Source: Anaerolineales bacterium (GTDB lineage: Bacteria > Chloroflexota > Anaerolineae > Anaerolineales > UBA11858). Taken from it: 5,880 bases of DNA. This document shows positions 1 to 5,428 of this stretch, one piece after another (position 1 is the stretch's first letter; each line of letters starts with the position of its first letter). A program made the translations under genes and the position numbers. The notes under the pieces were generated by a model. It did no database searches, was not told the origin of the DNA, and saw only the letters and a list, made by a program, of their open reading frames with translations. Where the stretch lies: positions 1 through 5,880 of the forward strand of contig WFTY01000367.1 in NCBI GenBank assembly GCA_015485245.1. Reading direction: 5' to 3'.

Positions 1-49
1 GGGTGGGGGACATGGGGTGCTCCTTTGTTGTGGTGTTTTGAGGTTACGG

Positions 50-143
50 CGGACGGCAGATCGCAGACCGCAGACTACAGACGGCGGACCACGGACAGCC
101 GCCGTCCGCGGTCTATCGTCCGTAGTCCGCGATCAATCGTCGA
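50..143. repeat. Left inverted heptad-repeat array
   Basis: Seven in-phase heptamers run from 50 to 98 on the plus strand: cggacgg, cagatcg, cagaccg, cagacta, cagacgg, cggacca, cggacag (consensus CRGACNN). After a short centre the array inverts to six heptamers from 102 to 143, with a GTC core in five of them: ccgtccg, cggtcta, tcgtccg, tagtccg, cgatcaa, tcgtcga. The centre contains a perfect 8-bp stem, 80-87 with 99-106, around an 11-base loop, and pairing continues outward with regular mismatches. The array supplies the last codons and the stop of the adjacent gene. Confidence 0.85.
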
Positions 144-552
144 AGGGGGTTACATTATCAGCCAGATAGGTGGCCTGCTCTTCCCTGACAGCATGGCCGC
201 GAAGGGCGCGGCGGAATGCCTGAAGTTTGATGAACAGGCGCTCGCTGGCTTTGTAGACTTCTCGCAGGGTTTCTCTATTGGCGATGTAGTTGCGGCGGTG
301 GATCAGATGCTGGCAGGCGACCGTTTCGATCAGCGAGCGGGTGGCGTAGCCCAGGAAGCGCGCTTGCTCGGTGTCGCTCTGGCTGGTGGAGCCTTCGGCG
401 ATGTTCAGCGCGATGCTGGTGGCGGCGCGGGTCATCTGACTTCGCAGGTTGAACTTCTCAGAGGGCGGCAATTGCTCCGCCAGGGCGTAGATCATGTCCG
501 TGTATTCCAGCGCCAGTTGCCAGACTTCCAGTTTCTCGAATTTGTAGGACAT
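133..552 (-). CDS. Four-helix bundle protein, 23S rRNA intervening-sequence (S23, TIGR02436) family
   Basis: A 139-residue protein, near the family's usual 115-140. It shows the family pattern: an N-terminal F-x-K-L-x-V-W-Q (residues 5-12), L-R-S-Q-M-T-R-A-A-x-S-I-A-L-N-I-A-E-G (36-54), then R-F-L-G-Y-A-x-R-S-L-x-E (65-76). The whole is predicted helical, with no signal peptide or membrane segment. The family was named from open reading frames in 23S rRNA intervening sequences and is structurally related to Avd, the accessory protein of diversity-generating retroelements. Its biochemical role is unsettled; a nucleic-acid-binding oligomer is plausible but inferred. The start is the ATG at 552 with only a weak purine stretch (AGAGAAA, 557-563) 4 bases upstream. 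The last residues (FDD) and stop fall in the left heptad array. It reads in the same direction as the M20 gene, 70 bases beyond that gene's stop, so it may be expressed by read-through. Confidence 0.9.
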   Translation of the reverse strand: MSYKFEKLEVWQLALEYTDMIYALAEQLPPSEKFNLRSQMTRAATSIALNIAEGSTSQSDTEQARFLGYATRSLIETVACQHLIHRRNYIANRETLREVYKASERLFIKLQAFRRALRGHAVREEQATYLADNVTPFDD

Positions 553-581
553 GGTGTTTCTCTGAGTGTGTGTTTTGTCAG

Positions 582-661
582 TGGACGACGGACTACGGAC
601 GGCAGACGGCGGCCCGCAGTGGTCAGCCGTCGGTGGTCTGCGGTCTGTTGTCGTCGTTCGT
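582..661. repeat. Right inverted heptad-repeat array
   Basis: From 582 the plus strand reads tggacga, cggacta, cggacgg, cagacgg, then two degenerate units (cggcccg, cagtggt) to 623. It then inverts to five units from 627 to 661: ccgtcgg, tggtctg, cggtctg, ttgtcgt, cgttcgt. The period is 7 and the GAC core is the same as in the left array, with the same GAC-then-GTC order on the plus strand. The GTC half (620-647) is complementary to 64-91 of the left array at 25 of 28 positions. The array overlaps the 3' end of the M20 peptidase gene and lies just upstream of the S23-type gene. Confidence 0.85.
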
Positions 662-1885
662 CTCCTCGCAAAGCATCCTGAGCGCCACCGCGTTCAGCAC
701 CGCCTTGGGTACGAACGACGAGATGGCGACGAATTCCTGATCTTTGCTCCCGTCGGGGCTGCGCTCGGAGCAGTGGCCGTTCAACCCGTGGGGGCCGAGC
801 CCGTCTATGGTGGGGAGGTGTTGCCACAGGGCGTTGCCGTCGCTCAGGCCGCCGCGCGCTTCGGGGAGCACCTGGTACCCCAGGGATTGGGCGGCTTGCT
901 CCCAGATGCGGAACAGCTTTTGGGTGCCGGGGTTTTGTGGCCAGGGGTCGGATTGGGCGGTGACGTTGATTTGCACACGGCAGGGATAGTTCCCCAGCAC
1001 AGAGCGCACGTCCACCTGGTTTTGCAAGGCAAGCATTTGACGTACGCCATCGGCGAAGACCTGGGGGTCAAAGGTGCGCATCTCGACTTCGGCTTCAGCC
1101 AGGTGCGGCACACGGTTGATTACCGTGCCGCCGCGCACCGTGCCGACGTTGAAGGTCAGCTGGCGGTCGTAATCGGTCAGCGCGGCGACACGCTGGATGG
1201 TGTGCGCCAGTTGCACGATGGCGTTGGCTCCTTCGGGATGATTGGAGCCGGCGTGTGCGCCGCGGCCCTCTACCTGGATGCGGTACGAGGCGCGCCCTTT
1301 GCGCCGGGTAACCAGTTGAAAGGTGTGGCCGATATGCGCCCCGGCCTCAAAAACCAGGGCGGCCAGGGCGGTATCGTCGAGCCGCTCCTGGCACAGCTCA
1401 CCGAAGTCATCGGCCAGGCGTTCCTCGGCGGCGTTGAGCAGCACCACCCAGGTGATTGCGTCGAAGGCGCGGGGAGCGAATTCCCGCAGGGCCTCCAGCG
1501 TCATCAGGATGGTCAACGTGCCGCCCTTGACGTCGTTGGTCCCGGGGCCGTAGATGCGGTCGCCCTCCACGCGCCAGTGAAAATCGTTGGCTTCTTCCTC
1601 TTCGGGCGGGAAGACGGTATCGAGATGGGAGATCAGCCCGATTTTGCGCCCGGAGCTGCCCTCGCGGGTGAGCACCAGGTGTTTGCCGTATGCGGGATTT
1701 GCGGCCTGGATGCGCTCCGCCTGGAATCCTAGGGAAGCGAAGGCCTCCGCGGTCAGGTCGCCCAGGCGGTTGACGCCCTGCGGGTTGCCGGTGAAACTGT
1801 TGACTTCCACCCATTGGCGTAGCAGGTCGAGGTAGCGGGAGAGATTGTCTTCGAGGAGGTTCTGTGTTTGGGCGATTTCCGTCAT
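623..1885 (-). CDS. M20 family metallopeptidase (CPG2/ArgE/DapE-like)
   Basis: A 420-residue cytoplasmic zinc peptidase or N-acyl-amino-acid hydrolase; length is normal for M20. The metal-site motifs are all visible: H87-L-D89 in ISHLDT, D118 in GPGTNDVKGG, E154-E155 in NAAEER (general base and metal ligand), E180 in VFEAG, and H371 near the C-terminus (GLNGHCSER). The small dimerisation domain spans roughly 196-300 with the typical GRGAHAG turn. No signal peptide is seen. The substrate cannot be read from sequence; a carboxypeptidase G2-like activity on N-acyl or C-terminal amino acids is the best family-level guess, with DapE or ArgE less likely. The ATG at 1885 has AGAAGGA 8 bases upstream. 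The domain is complete by about residue 407, and the last dozen residues (ending RPQTTDG) are encoded by the right heptad array, so the original C-terminus was probably replaced. Confidence 0.93.
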   Translation of the reverse strand: MTEIAQTQNLLEDNLSRYLDLLRQWVEVNSFTGNPQGVNRLGDLTAEAFASLGFQAERIQAANPAYGKHLVLTREGSSGRKIGLISHLDTVFPPEEEEANDFHWRVEGDRIYGPGTNDVKGGTLTILMTLEALREFAPRAFDAITWVVLLNAAEERLADDFGELCQERLDDTALAALVFEAGAHIGHTFQLVTRRKGRASYRIQVEGRGAHAGSNHPEGANAIVQLAHTIQRVAALTDYDRQLTFNVGTVRGGTVINRVPHLAEAEVEMRTFDPQVFADGVRQMLALQNQVDVRSVLGNYPCRVQINVTAQSDPWPQNPGTQKLFRIWEQAAQSLGYQVLPEARGGLSDGNALWQHLPTIDGLGPHGLNGHCSERSPDGSKDQEFVAISSFVPKAVLNAVALRMLCEETNDDNRPQTTDG

Positions 1886-1893
1886 GAGCGGTG

Positions 1894-1898
1894 TCCTT
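1894..1898 (-). promoter_or_regulatory. Ribosome binding site of the M20 peptidase gene
   Basis: On the minus strand AAGGA (within AGAAGGA) lies 8 bases before the ATG at 1885. This supports that start. A TATCAT hexamer lies just upstream, but no matching -35 was found. Confidence 0.7.
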
Positions 1899-1916
1899 CT
1901 TTATGATAGGAGCTGC

Positions 1917-1959
1917 ATCACGGGTCGCGAGGCGCAGAGAACCGATCGCGGCCCGTGAT
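1917..1959. other. Strong intergenic hairpin between the haem-binding and M20 genes
   Basis: Arms 1917-1930 (atcacgggtcgcga) and 1946-1959 (tcgcggcccgtgat) pair over 14 positions. All are Watson-Crick except one, which is G-U if read from the plus strand and an A-C mismatch in the minus-strand RNA. The loop is 15 bases. It begins 13 bases after the stop of the haem-binding gene, where a terminator or 3'-end stabiliser would sit, but no U-run follows in the minus direction. It could be a rho-independent-like pause, an RNA-processing or stability element, or a palindromic protein-binding site. It fills most of the only sizeable gap in the leftward gene cluster. Confidence 0.65.
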
Positions 1960-1972
1960 CTGCGGCCGGTGG

Positions 1973-2404
1973 TCAGGGATTGGCGATGGTGGCTCTCAGC
2001 CCGGCGATCAGTTCGTCCTTTTCTGCCTGGGATAGGCGCGCCTGGGGGTGGGTGATCAGGTAGAGCGTGGGGGGCATTTCGCCCTCCTGGATGACTTCGA
2101 TGGCTTCGTAGGGGTCTTCTTCCCCCTTGCCCCAGTCGGAGAAATTCAACTTGGCTCGCCCCTCTACCACGTCATTCTGCGCTAACCACGAGAAGGGCGC
2201 TACGTTGGTGTACCATGGCCAGGTACTTTCGTTACTGTGACAGTCGAAGCAGGCGGTGCGGGCCAGCTCGCGCGTGCGCGGGCTATCCCAGTTTGGTTCT
2301 TTCACCACGGGCGGGTTGGTGTGATCCCGTTCATAGGGGACCAGTTGGATGATCAGAAAGGCGGCGATCAAAATGAGGATGATGGTGTTCATGCGTTTTT
2401 TCAT
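1973..2404 (-). CDS. Membrane-anchored haem-binding (Haem_bd family) protein with one CxxCH
   Basis: A 143-residue protein. Residues 6-22 form a hydrophobic N-terminal segment after MKKRMN, acting as a signal anchor that would place the rest outside the cytoplasmic membrane. A single c-type haem motif, C52-F-D-C55-H56, is followed by the family-typical S-N-E-S-x-W-P-W-Y-x-N-V-A-P-x-S-W-L (57-74) and a later G-E-M-P-P (108-112) whose Met110 could be the second iron ligand. These features match the Haem_bd (DUF-like cytochrome) family, whose physiological partner is unknown; electron transfer or haem sensing is inferred. The ATG at 2404 has AGAGGAG 6 bases upstream, clearly better than the internal Met5. 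It lies 35 bases after the esterase stop on the same strand, so co-transcription is likely. No oxidase, reductase or cytochrome-maturation gene is adjacent. Confidence 0.9.
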   Translation of the reverse strand: MKKRMNTIILILIAAFLIIQLVPYERDHTNPPVVKEPNWDSPRTRELARTACFDCHSNESTWPWYTNVAPFSWLAQNDVVEGRAKLNFSDWGKGEEDPYEAIEVIQEGEMPPTLYLITHPQARLSQAEKDELIAGLRATIANP

Positions 2405-2410
2405 GATGTG

Positions 2411-2417
2411 CTCCTCT
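2411..2417 (-). promoter_or_regulatory. Ribosome binding site of the haem-binding protein gene
   Basis: On the minus strand AGAGGAG lies 6 bases before the ATG at 2404. It is the best Shine-Dalgarno match in the window and decides between Met1 and Met5. Confidence 0.75.
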
Positions 2418-2439
2418 AAGGTATCACGGTATTTCTTTC

Positions 2440-3204
2440 TTACACAGTGGTTTTGGTGATGAAGCTGATCGTCCGTTCCACTACCTGATCCAGTTCCCGA
2501 TCGAGGATGACGACGTGGGAGGAATGCTCCATCCAGTGGATTTCAATCAGCGAGGATTGCACCATCTGGGCGATGGTTTCTGGGACGTGGGCGGGGACGC
2601 GCCCATCCAGTTTCCCCTGGATGATCAGCAGCGGGCGGCGGAGCTGAGGCAGTCGCCGTTTGACGTGCTTCTGGAAGCGTAGCAGCTGGATCAGGGCGCG
2701 CAACGGCGTATCCCAGTAGCCCTGCCAGGGGAGGTCATCGTCGCTCAGACCTTTGGGCACCGCGGCGATGAAGGGCGCGGCCAGGTACACTTTGAGACGA
2801 TCCCAGCAGGTGAGGGTCAGCTCGAGGGCCGGGGCGTAGGCCAGCACGCCGCTGACCTCCGGATGGTGGATCGCCAGGTGGAGCGCCAGCAGCCCGCCGG
2901 TGGATTCGCCGCCCACGTACACGCGCTCGCAGCGAGTGCTCAGTTGTCGGTAGGCCGCCTCAGCCGAAGCCACCCAATCTTTCCAGGTGTAGCGATTGGC
3001 GTCGGCAGGGGAAGTGCCGTGCCCGGGCAGCAGTGGGCCGGAGAGGGTGAAGCCGCGTGCGTGCAGCCGGGTGGCCAGCGGACGCACCTCGGCGGTGGTG
3101 GCGGTGAACCCGTGAATCAATAGCACGCCGGTGGGGCCAGCCTGCCAGAAGAAGGGCTCGCCGGGGAGGTGGGGGTTTTTGAGGAAGGGATCAGGTTTGC
3201 TCAT
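2440..3204 (-). CDS. Alpha/beta-hydrolase carboxylesterase (Est30 / monoacylglycerol lipase-like)
   Basis: A 254-residue cytoplasmic serine hydrolase that would cleave short or medium-chain carboxyl esters or monoacylglycerols. The catalytic triad is readable: nucleophile Ser101 in G-E-S-T-G, Asp200 in G-K-L-D-G-R-V-P, and His230 in S-S-H-V-V-I-L-D. The oxyanion-hole motif L-I-H-G-F is at 29-33, and the lid-like insertion spans roughly 130-180. The length and C-terminal S-x-H-V-x-x-L-D pattern fit the Est30-type carboxylesterases. The reading frame stays open upstream to 3507, but that extension is only an overlap with the exonuclease gene in another frame. The ATG at 3204 is chosen because the protein family begins there and AAGGGG lies 8 bases upstream. 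It starts 4 bases after the exonuclease stop, which implies translational coupling. The natural substrate is unknown. Confidence 0.92.
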   Translation of the reverse strand: MSKPDPFLKNPHLPGEPFFWQAGPTGVLLIHGFTATTAEVRPLATRLHARGFTLSGPLLPGHGTSPADANRYTWKDWVASAEAAYRQLSTRCERVYVGGESTGGLLALHLAIHHPEVSGVLAYAPALELTLTCWDRLKVYLAAPFIAAVPKGLSDDDLPWQGYWDTPLRALIQLLRFQKHVKRRLPQLRRPLLIIQGKLDGRVPAHVPETIAQMVQSSLIEIHWMEHSSHVVILDRELDQVVERTISFITKTTV

Positions 3205-3208
3205 CTTG

Positions 3209-4444
3209 CTATCCCCTTGCCGCCAGCTTCCGCTCCAGCCGCGCCTGCCGGTGTTCCAGTTCCGGTAACCAGCGGAGACGTTCTCCGGGTGGCGCTTTCT
3301 TTCCGCAAACGTTCTCAATGGCTGCTTGCGTCCAGCGGAGGGCGGTGCCAAAGTCCGCGCATTGATGTTCGTACATTTTGGCCAGTTCCACATAGGCGTA
3401 TACCTGGCCGGCCTCAGCAGCCTGCTCCCAAAGGGGGGCGGCGAGGTGCAGCCGGCCGCGCTTTTTGTGCAGGGAGGCAAGCCCCTTAAGGGCCTGAAGG
3501 CGGGCATCGGGTTGCAGGTCGGCGCGTTGCAGGATGTGGGTGTAGATGCGCTCGGCCGGGCCGGGGTCGCCGAGGTCAGCGTGCAGACGGGCGATGGCCA
3601 ACAGGTCGAGCTGATCGGTCTCGGGGCTGGCGAGCGGATCGGCCAGCAGGGAGGCCAGATGGTTGAACAGCGCGGCCATGCTGAGCACGTCCACCTCGTT
3701 ATGGTAGAACACCCCGTTGAGCGGGTGGGCGTCTCCTGTGTGCAGGTATTGCAGGTATAGGCCGGCGATCATCCATCCGGGGACGTCCTCCTGGTTGCGT
3801 TGGGTGTTCAGAATGTGGGCTTCCAGGTCGCCCAGGGCGCGGCTTGGCAGGCGGGCGCGCCACAGGCGGCGGGCGAGGTGTAACAAGTCGAGGTGCGCCA
3901 TGCCCTTCAGAGGGGAAGGCCAGGCGTTGAGTGTGTAGCGACTGTTGAGCAGCGGCAGATCGAAAGCTTTGCCGTTGAAGGTGACCAGCGCCGCGCACGG
4001 CGCGGCGAAGGCTTCGAAGGCCGCCAGTTGCGCCCCTTCATCCGCGGGGTCGTGCAGGAAAAATTGCGCCAGGCGGAATTCTTCTCCCTCAAAGCGCCCG
4101 GCGCCGATCAGGAAGGCGTACACGCCGCCGCCGGCGTTCAAGCCCGTGGTTTCAATATCGAAGAAGAGGAATTGCTCAAGGCTCAGGGCGCTGAGGCGCG
4201 GTTCTCTTGCCCAGGCTGCCAGGATTGTGGGAGGGAGTTTGCCCTTCAGCGAAATATCCCCTTGTTGAAAAGAGGCCGGGTAACGGCGTTCCCGGACAAA
4301 GGTTCTTCCCTCTGGCAGTAAGCGCCATTCGCCAGGCAGCAGGGTTTCGATCGCCTGGCCTGGACGGCGAGGCGTTTGTGGCGGGGTATGAACAGGGCCA
4401 AGGGTGACCCCCAGAGCCTTGAGGCGCTCGGATAGAGTTGGCAT
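3209..4444 (-). CDS. YprB-like ribonuclease H-fold (DEDD) exonuclease with C-terminal TPR-like region
   Basis: A 411-residue protein. Residues about 90-265 form a DEDD exonuclease domain: D96 and E98 in F-F-D-I-E-T-T-G, D162 in F-N-G-K-A-F-D-L-P-L-L, and D252 in Y-H-N-E-V-D-V-L-S-M. The H-N-x-x-D form of the last motif is usual for YprB-type proteins, rather than the classic YxxxD. Residues about 275-380 are helical and alanine/leucine-rich with TPR-like spacing (for example A-R-L-H-A-D-L-G-D-P-G-P-A-E-R-I-Y), probably a partner-binding scaffold. The N-terminal 90 residues are less conserved, with a Pro-rich stretch near 18-30. Known: the family is predicted to be a 3'-5' nuclease; its substrate is not established. 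No good Shine-Dalgarno precedes the ATG at 4444. A promoter-like pair lies just upstream, giving a leader of about 20 bases. It is the first gene of the leftward cluster. Confidence 0.88.
   Translation of the reverse strand: MPTLSERLKALGVTLGPVHTPPQTPRRPGQAIETLLPGEWRLLPEGRTFVRERRYPASFQQGDISLKGKLPPTILAAWAREPRLSALSLEQFLFFDIETTGLNAGGGVYAFLIGAGRFEGEEFRLAQFFLHDPADEGAQLAAFEAFAAPCAALVTFNGKAFDLPLLNSRYTLNAWPSPLKGMAHLDLLHLARRLWRARLPSRALGDLEAHILNTQRNQEDVPGWMIAGLYLQYLHTGDAHPLNGVFYHNEVDVLSMAALFNHLASLLADPLASPETDQLDLLAIARLHADLGDPGPAERIYTHILQRADLQPDARLQALKGLASLHKKRGRLHLAAPLWEQAAEAGQVYAYVELAKMYEHQCADFGTALRWTQAAIENVCGKKAPPGERLRWLPELEHRQARLERKLAARG
3213..3218 (-). promoter_or_regulatory. Ribosome binding site of the esterase gene, inside the upstream gene
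   Basis: On the minus strand AAGGGG lies 8 bases before the ATG at 3204. It is formed by the last codons of the exonuclease gene (ending Ala-Arg-Gly-stop). This fixes the esterase start and argues against the long upstream extension of its frame. Confidence 0.65.
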
Positions 4445-4450
4445 GATTCT

Positions 4451-4480
4451 TTGATAAACTTAGGCTTTGCGTAGTATAAC
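4451..4480 (+). promoter_or_regulatory. Predicted sigma-70-type promoter for the DMT permease gene
   Basis: TTGATA (4451-4456; 5 of 6 to TTGACA) and TATAAC (4475-4480; 5 of 6 to TATAAT) are separated by 18 bases. Transcription would begin near 4487, leaving a leader of under 20 bases before the ATG at 4505. Its -10 shares the TATA core at 4475-4478 with the opposing promoter. Confidence 0.55.
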
Positions 4481-4502
4481 CCTTGTGGAGTGAAACCGTA
4501 AA
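4473..4502 (-). promoter_or_regulatory. Predicted sigma-70-type promoter for the leftward cluster
   Basis: On the minus strand TTTACG (4502-4497; 4 of 6 to consensus) and TATACT (4478-4473; 5 of 6) are 18 bases apart. Transcription would begin near 4466, about 20 bases before the exonuclease ATG. The -10 overlaps the rightward promoter. Confidence 0.5.
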
Positions 4503-4504
4503 GT

Positions 4505-5386
4505 ATGCACAACACCAGAGCGATAACACCCAAAGCGCTGCGCGCAGATGGCCTGCTATTGCTGGCCGCGCTGATCTGGGGGTTGGCCTTTGTGGCTCAG
4601 CGTGTGGGAATGGACTATATGGGCCCGCTGACCTTCAATGGGCTGCGCTTTGCTCTGGGCAGCCTGGTGTTGTGGCCGGTGGCCGCGCGCACCGAGGGGA
4701 TGACGCGATTGAACTGGCGCGCCGGTGCGTTGAGCGGCGTGATCCTCTTCCTGGGGGCTGCTTTGCAGCAGGCGGGCATGGTGTATACCGAGGCCGGGAA
4801 GGCCGGGTTTATCACCGGGTTATACGTGGTGCTGGTGCCGCTGGTGGGCGTGTTCCTGGGGCGGCGCAGCGGTCGGGCGACGTGGTTGGGCGCCTGCCTT
4901 GCCCTGAGCGGCCTCTATTTGTTGAGCGTGACCGGCGATTTCGCCCTTCAGCGCGGGGATGCACTGGTGCTGCTCAGCGCGCTGGTGTGGACCTTTCATG
5001 TGCTGGTGATCGACCGCTATGCCGGGCGCGCCGGGGCGTTGCGGCTGGCGTGGATGCAATTTTCCCTGACCGCGGCGTTCAGCCTGGGTGGGGCGTTGCT
5101 GTTTGAGTCGTTTGACCCGCGCGCCTGGGGCGGCGCGTTGTGGGCGGTGCTCTACGCCGGGGTTTTCTCCGTGGGGATTGGCTACACCTTGCAGGTGGTG
5201 GCGCAAAAAGACGCCCCTCCAGCTCACGCCGCAATTCTGTTGAGCCTGGAGGCGGTCTTCGCGGTGTTTGGCGGCTGGGTGCTGCTGGGTGAAGCCTTGA
5301 CCCGTCGCGGCCTGTTAGGGAGCGCGCTGATGCTTGCTGGGATGTGGGTTTCACAGCTCGGCAGTGATGGCCGGGGGGAGCGATAA
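4505..5386 (+). CDS. EamA / drug-metabolite transporter (DMT) family permease
   Basis: A 293-residue integral membrane protein with two tandem EamA repeats (about 15-142 and 152-284) of five helices each, the normal DMT size. Typical marks are L-L-L-L-A-A-L-I-W-G-x-A-F-V-A-Q-R (17-33), F-N-G-L-R-F at the start of helix 2, E-A-G-K-A-G-F-I-T-G-L-Y-V-V-L-V-P (96-112) in repeat 1, and H-A-A-I-L-L-S-L-E-A-V-F-A-V-F-G-G (241-257) in repeat 2. Such carriers export or import amino acids, nucleosides or other small metabolites; the substrate cannot be predicted here. The ATG at 4505 lacks a close Shine-Dalgarno (GGAG at 4487-4490 is 14 bases away), but no better start precedes the first helix. It is divergent from the exonuclease cluster and 42 bases upstream of another transporter gene on the same strand. 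Confidence 0.92.
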   Translation: MHNTRAITPKALRADGLLLLAALIWGLAFVAQRVGMDYMGPLTFNGLRFALGSLVLWPVAARTEGMTRLNWRAGALSGVILFLGAALQQAGMVYTEAGKAGFITGLYVVLVPLVGVFLGRRSGRATWLGACLALSGLYLLSVTGDFALQRGDALVLLSALVWTFHVLVIDRYAGRAGALRLAWMQFSLTAAFSLGGALLFESFDPRAWGGALWAVLYAGVFSVGIGYTLQVVAQKDAPPAHAAILLSLEAVFAVFGGWVLLGEALTRRGLLGSALMLAGMWVSQLGSDGRGER

Positions 5387-5415
5387 TTCGACCGTCCCCC
5401 GCTGGAATTCGCGGG

Positions 5416-5421
5416 TACAAT
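5416..5421 (+). promoter_or_regulatory. Possible -10 element placed for leaderless transcription of the MFS gene
   Basis: TACAAT (5 of 6 to TATAAT) ends 7 bases before the ATG at 5429, so a start at normal spacing would coincide with the start codon. No -35 is evident and no Shine-Dalgarno precedes the gene. A short stem, 5398-5402 with 5411-5415 (CCCGC/GCGGG, 8-base loop), directly abuts it. The gene could instead be read through from the DMT gene. Confidence 0.3.
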
Positions 5422-5428
5422 CCTGGGC

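Larger units (their letters stand above)
50..661 (-). mobile_element. S23/four-helix-bundle gene cassette bounded by inverted heptad-repeat arrays
   Basis: Seen: one small gene (133-552) lies between two arrays of 7-base GAC/GTC repeats (50-143 and 582-661). The flanks are inverted copies of each other. Positions 64-91 match the reverse complement of 620-647 at 25 of 28 bases, and 106-129 match that of 589-612 at 21 of 24. Together they give nested terminal inverted repeats enclosing the gene. No transposase, integrase or reverse transcriptase is visible, and I found no target-site duplication. Known: S23 family genes occur in intervening sequences inside 23S rRNA genes, where flanking complementary ends form a stem. 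Inference: this is a small mobile or formerly mobile cassette inserted at the 3' end of the M20 peptidase gene. The outer edges are set only by where the heptad phase stops. Confidence 0.5.

Noticed and set aside
50..661. CRISPR array or diversity-generating retroelement
   Set aside because: The repeats are 7 bases without spacers, and no Cas gene, reverse transcriptase or template/variable repeat pair is visible. The S23-type protein is only a distant structural relative of Avd.
25..681. 218-codon plus-strand open frame across both arrays
   Set aside because: It is antisense to the clearly recognisable S23-family gene. Both ends translate heptad repeat into Arg/Ser/Thr-rich low-complexity sequence; GAC/GTC heptads contain few stops in any frame.
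566..1732. 388-codon plus-strand open frame
   Set aside because: It lies antisense to the M20 peptidase, which has all its metal-site motifs. The product resembles no family and reflects high GC content.
3205..3507. N-terminal extension of the esterase frame to 3507
   Set aside because: The extra 101 residues are Pro/Arg-rich, lie in another frame of the exonuclease gene, and precede a good ribosome binding site and family-typical start at 3204.
3326..4321. Several plus-strand open frames opposite the exonuclease gene
   Set aside because: They are shadows of the exonuclease coding sequence; no motif, start signal or family resemblance.
5374..5415. Terminator after the DMT permease gene
   Set aside because: Only short competing stems (GGGGGA/TCCCCC and CCCGC/GCGGG) are present, with no T-run after either, so a terminator cannot be supported.
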